11,888 nt of DNA. It comes from an uncultured Lachnospiraceae bacterium. Its GTDB lineage: Bacteria > Bacillota > Clostridia > Lachnospirales > Lachnospiraceae. Below the pieces are notes generated by a model. That model saw nothing but the letters and a program-made list of their open reading frames with translations, did not search any database and was not told where the DNA came from. The position numbers and the translations under genes are program-made. Below, piece after piece: positions 1 to 6,092 of the stretch (the first letter of the stretch is position 1; each line of letters opens with the position of its first letter). The stretch lies in the NCBI GenBank assembly GCA_947594085.1, contig CANQEB010000055.1:1-11888 (forward strand), written 5' to 3'.

Positions 1-91
1 AGCTTAGTACCGCTGCGTTGCCGAATCGAGTGAGAACGTGTTTGCCGTGGTATCGACAATTCCCGTCGGGCGTCCGGATTGTTAATGTACG
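1..91. other. Left edge without an assignable gene
   Basis: This is the sequence downstream of the trmK stop codon. In related Clostridia a Nif3-like gene usually follows trmK closely (family knowledge). On the minus strand here I find no ATG or GTG and no AGGAGG-like site, so no new gene starts in these bases. One plus-strand frame is open from position 3 to a stop at 93-95, and two minus-strand frames stay open to the edge. None of the translations is recognisable to me. A converging plus-strand gene that ends at 95 is possible but unsupported. Confidence 0.3.
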
Positions 92-1042
92 TTAAACACG
101 AATTCGCTCTAACGCTTCCTCCACCAGCCGCAGATCCCGGCGCACCTCCTCCGCGCGCGCGACAGCCGCCTCCCCGCTCTGTCCGTCCAGAGACGCGAGG
201 ATGCGCAGATTCAGTTCCTTCTCATGCAGCAAAAATTTCCGCAACACCGGGTGGTGCTCTCGCAAAAGAAGCGGTCCGAAGCGCAGCCCCATCTCAGTCA
301 GCCCAGGTGCAGGCTTATCACCACTGATCTTATCATCACTGATCGTATTGCTGCTGATCTTATCGCTGCCAGTCTTATCGCTGCCAATCTTATCGCCACA
401 GCACTTTGCACGTGTCATCGGCTCATATTCGGTCACGGATCCGATTCCCGTCACCTCTTTCCCATAGCGCTCCGCGCGCATCATCGGGTAATATTTCCCA
501 TCCTCACAGACCATGTCCTCGCGGACGAGCCGCCAGCCGCCATGCTCCAGCCATGCGCGCACCAGCCAGATCTCCGACTGCGGCTGAAGAATCAATTCCC
601 GGCAGCCCCACAGCTTTTCGCGGCGCTTAGTCTTGGAATCCGTACGGTTGTCCGTATTGCCCGGTTGCGCCGCCGTGATGTCGCGAAGTTCGCCTGCCTG
701 TCCCGGTATTTCGTCCAGCTTATCTCGTCCTTCATCGAGAATCCGCACCATGAGCGCCCCGCCCATGCCGGCGATCACAATGCTGTCTGCCTCCCCCGGA
801 CGCAGAGCCGCAAGTCCGTCCGACAACCGCGTCTCGATCGACGCCTCCAGGCCATATTGCGCAATGTGTTCCCTCGCTCTCGCAAGCGGTCCCTGATTCA
901 CGTCCATCGCGATCGCGCGCGACACAGCTCCTGTCTGTATTAGATAAATCGGTATGTACGCATGATCGGTCCCTATGTCGGCTACCGTTCCTCCGGATGT
1001 GACCAGCGCGGCTACCGCCCTCAAGCGTTCTGATAGCTGCAT
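92..1042 (-). CDS. trmK: tRNA (adenine(22)-N1)-methyltransferase TrmK
   Basis: This is a SAM-dependent methyltransferase that places m1A at position 22 of tRNA in the cytoplasm. The Rossmann SAM-binding motif is visible at residues 20-31 (VADIGTDHAYIP), with a GMGG motif at 92-95 and LILQPQ at 150-155. The order matches Bacillus TrmK. The protein has 316 residues, against roughly 230 for the family. The excess lies in two insertions: a charged stretch at about 110-146, between the GMGG helix and LILQPQ, and a repeat-containing stretch at about 205-247, before the conserved GLRFGP segment. Both stay in frame, so the enzyme is probably functional. The ATG has a strong GGAAAGGGAG site 4-5 bases upstream. 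It follows rpoD after 187 bases with no clear promoter of its own, as expected for the last gene of the dnaG-rpoD block. Confidence 0.92.
   Translation of the reverse strand: MQLSERLRAVAALVTSGGTVADIGTDHAYIPIYLIQTGAVSRAIAMDVNQGPLARAREHIAQYGLEASIETRLSDGLAALRPGEADSIVIAGMGGALMVRILDEGRDKLDEIPGQAGELRDITAAQPGNTDNRTDSKTKRREKLWGCRELILQPQSEIWLVRAWLEHGGWRLVREDMVCEDGKYYPMMRAERYGKEVTGIGSVTEYEPMTRAKCCGDKIGSDKTGSDKISSNTISDDKISGDKPAPGLTEMGLRFGPLLLREHHPVLRKFLLHEKELNLRILASLDGQSGEAAVARAEEVRRDLRLVEEALERIRV
314..403 (-). repeat. Six 15-bp tandem units inside trmK
   Basis: Six head-to-tail units of 15 bp begin at 314, 329, 344, 359, 374 and 389. On the plus strand each starts with CTTATC or a one- or two-base variant. 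They encode five-residue units read CCGDK, IGSDK, TGSDK, ISSNT, ISDDK and ISGDK (TrmK residues 214-243). The period is a multiple of three, so copy-number change would keep the frame. The tract is in a linker absent from typical TrmK. Confidence 0.88.
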
Positions 1043-1179
1043 ATCTCTCCCTTTCCTGACTCAAATCTGCGTTCGCTCGCGGCGCAAACGTTCTGGCCTC
1101 AACACAGTCCCGTACTTTTGAATTCTGTGTTCGTGCAAGCTTTATGTATCCCTATGCCGCCCGGCACTTTCCGAAGCGT

Positions 1180-1225
1180 CTGTCCCGGCCGCCATATCAT
1201 ACGCGATCATACGCGGCCCGGACAG
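1180..1225. repeat. Stem-loop just after the rpoD stop codon
   Basis: The arms at 1180-1192 (ctgtcccggccgc) and 1213-1225 (gcggcccggacag) pair over 12 of 13 positions around a 20-base loop. The structure begins four bases after the rpoD stop. Neither side carries a T-run, so it is not a standard intrinsic terminator. A role in 3'-end stability, processing or attenuation between rpoD and trmK is inference. The loop also holds two near-copies of atcatacg. Confidence 0.6.
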
Positions 1226-1229
1226 CTTC

Positions 1230-2336
<1,107 letters not shown>

Positions 2337-2365
2337 GCGATTTCCGGCCCTCCTTCAGGGTAATG

Positions 2366-2400
2366 ATAACTGTCATAACTGTCCATTTCCTGCACAGTTA
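2366..2400. repeat. Direct and inverted repeats in the rpoD leader
   Basis: The 9-mer ataactgtc occurs twice in perfect tandem (2366-2374 and 2375-2383). An inverted copy of its core, acagtta, lies at 2394-2400. The second unit and the inverted copy can form a 7-bp hairpin with an 11-base loop. This lies between dnaG and rpoD, just upstream of the rpoD ribosome binding site. It could be a protein-binding site or an mRNA hairpin, and the sequence alone does not decide. I do not find a convincing -35/-10 pair here. Confidence 0.5.
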
Positions 2401-2439
2401 CAGCGCATTGCAGATAAATTCTATTCTATTCTGTCCTTG

Positions 2440-4203
2440 TTACAGAGAAATATGCAGTCTCAGGATCTCCTGCAACCTCCTTTTTGCATTGACAAGCTCC
2501 TGCAGACCCTTCATATCCGCAGGGTCAAGCGCATGGCTCTTTTGATCAATTGTATACTCCACGACCTTGTAGATCGTCTCCCGGACCGCCTTTTCCATCT
2601 CTTTCGGGTTCCCCACCTTCACATCCGTGTTGAACAGCTGCGCCACACTGCGCTGCTGCTCCGGATCGGTGAAATGATTGATGATCTGCGCAGGATTCAC
2701 CGTACCCTTTTTCCTCTGATCATAGAGCATTGTCGCCACCTCACAATACAGCTCGTCCGAAAAATCCTCCGGCTGAATATATCGTGAGATAACGTCAAAC
2801 AGCTGCGGATATTCCGTGATCCACGTCAGAATCAGCCGCTGCGATTTGCGTATCCCGTCCTCTTTTTCCGGGCGCGCCTGCTGCCTCACCGGCTGCACCC
2901 TTCGCGCTGAAACACCCTGCATCAGCACATTTGCCACCATCTTGCGCAGCCCTTCAAACGAGATCTGATACCTTCCGGTAATCGCCTCGATATAGTTCTC
3001 TCGCTCGATCTCTAATTCAAACTCGGCAATCTTCGCCGCCACCGCCTGGAAGAAGCGTGTCTTCCCGTCCGGGTCTTTCATGTCGTACGATTTCTGGAGT
3101 ACCGACACTTCAAACAGAAAACTGTTCTCCGCGCGGTCGATCCTCTCCTGAAACGCCTCCGTGCCGAGCGCCTTGATAAACTCATCCGGATCCTTGTAAG
3201 GCTCCATGTGCAGCACTTTTGTGGAGATCCCAGCCTCCTTCAGAAGAGGAATCGCCCGCAGCGCCGCACGAATGCCAGCCTCATCGCTGTCGTACGTCAG
3301 AATCACTTCGTCTGTATACCGTTTCAAGAGTGTCGCATGCTGGCTTGTGAGCGCCGTCCCAAGCGAAGCTACCGCGTTCGTGAATCCTGCCTGGTGCATG
3401 GAGATCACATCCATATACCCTTCACAAACCAGCATATAGCGCTTCTTCGCGGTCCGCGCATAATTCAAACCATAAAGGTTGCGGCTCTTGTCGAAAATCA
3501 CAGTCTCCGGCGAATTCAGGTATTTTGGCTTGCCGTCTCCCATCACGCGCCCGCCAAAACCGATCACCTTGTTGTTGACATCCATGATCGGAAACATGAC
3601 TCGGTTCCAAAATTTGTCATACATTCCCTGCTTCTCGTTTACCTGCATCAGCCCAGATTCCTTGAGAAGCTGGTCGGAAATATCTTTTCCCTTCAGATAT
3701 CTATACAGAGCATCGCTGTACTGTCCGGCATAGCCCAGCCCAAATCTCTTGATCGTCTGATCGCTCAGGCCACGGTCCGTCAAATACTTAAGCGCCCGCT
3801 CCCCCTGCGGCGAGCGAAGCTGGTAATAAAAATAGTTCGCAGCCATCTTATTAATCTCGCGCACACTCTCCTTCAGGTCTCTCTGCCGTCTCGCCTCATC
3901 AGAATATTCCGGCTCCGGCAAAGCCATTCCGGCCCGATCCGCAAGCAGCTTCAATGCCTCCGGGAACGTGAAATTCTCATACTCCATGATGAAGGTCAGC
4001 ACATTTCCGCCAGCGCCGCAGCCAAAGCAGTAATACATCTGCTTGCCGGGACTCACGGAAAACGACGGTGACTTCTCACTGTGAAACGGGCAGAGTCCGA
4101 AATACGAACTTCCCTTTCTCTGCAGCTTCACATACCCAGAAATTACATCTACGATATCATTTCTCGACCGTACTTCTTCTATAACATCATCCGAGTAATA
4201 CAT
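2440..4203 (-). CDS. dnaG: DNA primase DnaG
   Basis: DNA primase makes the RNA primers for leading-strand start and Okazaki fragments, working with the replicative helicase. The protein is 587 residues from the ATG chosen here. The CHC2 zinc ribbon is visible at C38, H41, C59 and C62 (CPFH, then CFGC). The TOPRIM catalytic core carries E261 (LVCEGYMDVI) and D305/D307 (ILTYDSDEAG). The C-terminal part from about 450 is the helicase-interaction domain. The frame stays open upstream to 4347, which would overlap dgt and add 48 residues of unrelated sequence. I reject that start because MYYSDDVIEEVRSRNDIVDV is the normal DnaG N-terminus and has an AGAGGTG site five bases upstream (4209-4215). It lies between dgt and rpoD in one transcription direction. 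Confidence 0.97.
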   Translation of the reverse strand: MYYSDDVIEEVRSRNDIVDVISGYVKLQRKGSSYFGLCPFHSEKSPSFSVSPGKQMYYCFGCGAGGNVLTFIMEYENFTFPEALKLLADRAGMALPEPEYSDEARRQRDLKESVREINKMAANYFYYQLRSPQGERALKYLTDRGLSDQTIKRFGLGYAGQYSDALYRYLKGKDISDQLLKESGLMQVNEKQGMYDKFWNRVMFPIMDVNNKVIGFGGRVMGDGKPKYLNSPETVIFDKSRNLYGLNYARTAKKRYMLVCEGYMDVISMHQAGFTNAVASLGTALTSQHATLLKRYTDEVILTYDSDEAGIRAALRAIPLLKEAGISTKVLHMEPYKDPDEFIKALGTEAFQERIDRAENSFLFEVSVLQKSYDMKDPDGKTRFFQAVAAKIAEFELEIERENYIEAITGRYQISFEGLRKMVANVLMQGVSARRVQPVRQQARPEKEDGIRKSQRLILTWITEYPQLFDVISRYIQPEDFSDELYCEVATMLYDQRKKGTVNPAQIINHFTDPEQQRSVAQLFNTDVKVGNPKEMEKAVRETIYKVVEYTIDQKSHALDPADMKGLQELVNAKRRLQEILRLHISL

Positions 4204-4325
4204 AAATTCACCTCTGTTGCAGCATATTCCGGACACACACCAAGCTTGTCCTCCTGCCGTGCGACTAATAATTACAGCTTTTGTACCTACACTTCTGCGC
4301 CTCGCGGCGCCTCTCCGGCAAAGAC

Positions 4326-5342
4326 CTACGAGGGCGAGAACCCCCACGATTTCGGCACAAACAGTTCCTTGTATATATGAATTGCGTAGGAGTCTGTCAT
4401 ACCCGCAATATAATCACAGACAACGCGCTCCTTCGCCTCGCCCTTCTCGTTCATCAGATACTGATATTCCTCCGAAAGCTTGTCCGGATTCTCAGTATAA
4501 AAGCGGTAAAGCTCCTGCAGCATTCGCACTGCCTTCGTCTCCTCACTCTTCGCCTTGCTGTTGCGGTAAACATGCTGAAACATGAACGCCCGCAGGTACT
4601 TCATCGCAGACTCCATCTGCTCTGACATGATAATCTTGTTCTGCCCCTCGCTGTTGCGCACGACATCGTGGATCAACGTGTTCAGACGCTTGCGCGTCGT
4701 ATCGCCCATGATCCGACGACTCTCCTCCGGAATATCAGCTTCGCTCAAGATCCCTGCGCGCTCCGCGTCGTCAATGTCGTGATTGATATAGGCAATCTTG
4801 TCGCAGTAGCGCACAATCTGTCCCTCTAACGTCGCCGGTGTCCCGGCCGTGCGATGATTGCGAATTCCATCGCGCACCTCCCAGGTCAGGTTCAGGCCCT
4901 CACCCTTCTTCTCCAAAAGCTCCACAACCCGAACACTCTGCTCGTAGTGCGCAAAGCCAAACGGACAGACCTCGTTGAGCGCACGTTCGCCCGCATGTCC
5001 GAACGGCGTGTGACCCAAGTCGTGTCCCAACGCAATCGCATCGACAAGATCCTCGTTCAGCCGCAGTGCCTTGGCGATCGTACGAGAGAGCTGAGACACC
5101 TCCAGCGTGTGTGTCAGTCTGGTCCGATAATGGTCGCCCTCCGGAATCAAAAACACTTGCGTCTTCTGCTTCAGTCTGCGGAACGACTTGCTGTGCAGAA
5201 TCCGATCACGGTCGCGCTGATACTCCGTCCGGATGTCGCACGGCTCCTCCGCTCTATCCCGACCCCGCGTGTTCCTGCTGAATGCAGCGTACGGACTGAA
5301 TACTTTAAACTCAAGATCCTCGGTTTTTTCACGGATCGTCAT
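4326..5342 (-). CDS. dgt: dGTP triphosphohydrolase (dGTPase), HD superfamily
   Basis: This enzyme hydrolyses dGTP (and often other dNTPs) to the nucleoside and triphosphate, controlling the dNTP pool. It belongs to the HD metal-dependent phosphohydrolases. The metal ligands are visible from the chosen ATG: H78 (RTRLTHTLEV), the H107-D108 pair (LGHDLGHTPFGH) and D181 (CDKIAYINHDIDD). The N-terminal RTEYQRDRDRILHSKSFRRLKQKTQVF block is typical of the dGTPase family. Length is 338 residues, in the range of the short Firmicutes type. The start is uncertain. The ATG at 5340-5342 gives the family-like MTIREKTE N-terminus, but its AGGGGG site is only two bases away. A TTG at 5358-5360 adds six residues and has a GAGGAGG site 15 bases upstream (5376-5382). 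dnaG follows after 122 bases. Confidence 0.93.
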   Translation of the reverse strand: MTIREKTEDLEFKVFSPYAAFSRNTRGRDRAEEPCDIRTEYQRDRDRILHSKSFRRLKQKTQVFLIPEGDHYRTRLTHTLEVSQLSRTIAKALRLNEDLVDAIALGHDLGHTPFGHAGERALNEVCPFGFAHYEQSVRVVELLEKKGEGLNLTWEVRDGIRNHRTAGTPATLEGQIVRYCDKIAYINHDIDDAERAGILSEADIPEESRRIMGDTTRKRLNTLIHDVVRNSEGQNKIIMSEQMESAMKYLRAFMFQHVYRNSKAKSEETKAVRMLQELYRFYTENPDKLSEEYQYLMNEKGEAKERVVCDYIAGMTDSYAIHIYKELFVPKSWGFSPS

Positions 5343-5375
5343 ATCCCCCTCGCCGGGCAAAGCCTGTCCCGGTTT

Positions 5376-5382
5376 CCTCCTC
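5376..5382 (-). promoter_or_regulatory. GAGGAGG ribosome binding site bearing on the dgt start
   Basis: This is the only strong Shine-Dalgarno sequence upstream of dgt. It lies 15 bases before the TTG at 5358-5360 and 33 bases before the ATG at 5340-5342, so it favours the TTG, although the spacing is long. Homology of the N-terminus favours the ATG. The two choices differ by six residues. Confidence 0.5.
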
Positions 5383-5389
5383 TTTTATC

Positions 5390-5471
5390 ATTATATTCCA
5401 TTTACCCGATAATTTTCCATATTATTTCATTATTTTTTTGATTATATCATAATATTATTCATTTATCCCAA
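5390..5471 (-). promoter_or_regulatory. Candidate promoters for the dgt-dnaG-rpoD block
   Basis: This AT-rich segment holds two perfect TATAAT boxes in the direction of dgt. One is at 5441-5446, with TTGGGA (5466-5471) 19 bases upstream. The other is at 5390-5395, with TGGAAA (5414-5419) 18 bases upstream. Each -35 matches four of six consensus bases. With such AT content some -10 matches are expected by chance, but the position just before dgt makes at least one plausible. Confidence 0.42.
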
Positions 5472-5508
5472 AATCCGCACCGTTTTACCGCATCCGCGCC
5501 GCCGGAAA

Positions 5509-5913
5509 TCAAGCCTGTACTTTCTTCATGAGCGCATCCTGCAGTACTTGTGAAAAATTAATATTGCGCTCCAAAGCAGCCGCATTCAGCCAGGCCGGCA
5601 GAGTTACCGTTCGATTCACAGAGCGGTTGTTGGCACGTTCTCTGACAGAGGGCATATAAACGTCAACAAGTACAGCACGCTCATTCGGCTGCATTTTTAT
5701 ATCGCAAAGCGGCGTGGGAGGCGGAATCAATTCACCATCCTCCTCCAACCCGCAAAGGACACAGCCAAGCAGCTCGCGTGCTGATAAGAGCGCGTCGTCT
5801 TCATTTGCACCACTGGTCGCACAGTCAAGATCCGGAAACTCCACAGCAATCTCCTGATCTGGTTCATACGTAAAAACCGCTGGATAAAAATAACGTTCTG
5901 TCTTCCTTTTCAT
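5509..5913 (-). CDS. hicB: HicB-family antitoxin with ribbon-helix-helix C-terminus, orphan
   Basis: The 134-residue protein has the two-part layout of HicB antitoxins. An N-terminal HicB fold at about 8-75 (YPAVFTYEPDQEIAVEFPDL, with the ALLSARELL helix) normally blocks the HicA mRNA interferase. A C-terminal ribbon-helix-helix DNA-binding segment at about 99-132 (VNRTVTLPAWLNAAALERN, then INFSQVLQDALMKK) fits autoregulation. No intact hicA lies next to it: the 179 bases upstream hold only a short degenerate frame, and dgt follows downstream. The ATG has AAGGAAGG six bases upstream. A near-consensus promoter with a palindromic operator precedes it, so it is probably expressed and self-repressed. 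Alternatives are an antitoxin left after toxin loss, a protective orphan antitoxin, or a plain regulator. Confidence 0.87.
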   Translation of the reverse strand: MKRKTERYFYPAVFTYEPDQEIAVEFPDLDCATSGANEDDALLSARELLGCVLCGLEEDGELIPPPTPLCDIKMQPNERAVLVDVYMPSVRERANNRSVNRTVTLPAWLNAAALERNINFSQVLQDALMKKVQA

Positions 5914-5958
5914 AATTCGCCTTCCTTTCTTTTCTTTAATAATCGAGAATCAATCAGG

Positions 5959-6024
5959 CTATCGGAAATAAAGTCTATTCAACATAGTAATGATTTCCCG
6001 TGATGAGTAATTCCTTAATCGCAA
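5959..6024 (-). pseudogene. Possible hicA remnant between promoter and hicB
   Basis: A 21-codon frame from a TTG (6022-6024) to TAG (5959-5961) includes SSREIITML, which resembles the start of HicA toxins (often T/S-SREIIKLL). A perfect AGGAGG at 6027-6032 precedes it, but only two bases away. Intact HicA has about 60-80 residues and there is room here for only about 35 codons, so a deletion would be required. A second frame from an ATT at 6017-6019 has better spacing but also stops after 14 codons. The resemblance is short, so this is a weak call. Confidence 0.25.
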
Positions 6025-6041
6025 GTCCTCCTGATAATATC

Positions 6042-6070
6042 ATAGTAACAAATATAATTATATTTGTCAA
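6042..6070 (-). promoter_or_regulatory. Near-consensus sigma-A promoter of the hicB unit
   Basis: A perfect -35 TTGACA (6065-6070) and a -10 TACTAT (6042-6047) are separated by exactly 17 bases and read towards hicB. An AGGAGG follows at 6027-6032. The promoter lies just past the comEC stop codon, giving the antitoxin independent transcription. Confidence 0.75.
6048..6067. promoter_or_regulatory. 20-bp perfect palindrome, likely operator of the hicB promoter
   Basis: The sequence acaaatataattatatttgt is a perfect palindrome. It fills the spacer between the -10 and -35 boxes and covers half of the -35. A dimeric ribbon-helix-helix protein bound here would block RNA polymerase. HicB with such a domain is the obvious candidate (inference from position and family). 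Confidence 0.65.
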
Positions 6071-6092
6071 TTATCTGGTGACTATTCGTATA

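Noticed and set aside
224..943. 239-codon plus-strand frame opposite trmK
   Set aside because: It is antisense to trmK, and the repeat tract with period 15 keeps all frames open. No protein-like motifs are seen.
3208..4071. Long plus-strand open frame opposite dnaG
   Set aside because: It lies wholly antisense to a well-conserved dnaG, its translation resembles no family I know, and it has no upstream ribosome binding site. It is a shadow of dnaG codon bias.
4297..4310. GC-rich hairpin in the dgt-dnaG gap considered as a terminator
   Set aside because: The stem is only 5 bp and has no T-run. dnaG continues in the same direction and is probably transcribed with dgt.
4204..4347. 48-residue N-terminal extension of DnaG
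   Set aside because: It would overlap dgt, has Cys/Arg-rich sequence unlike DnaG, and the internal ATG has both the canonical N-terminus and a ribosome binding site.
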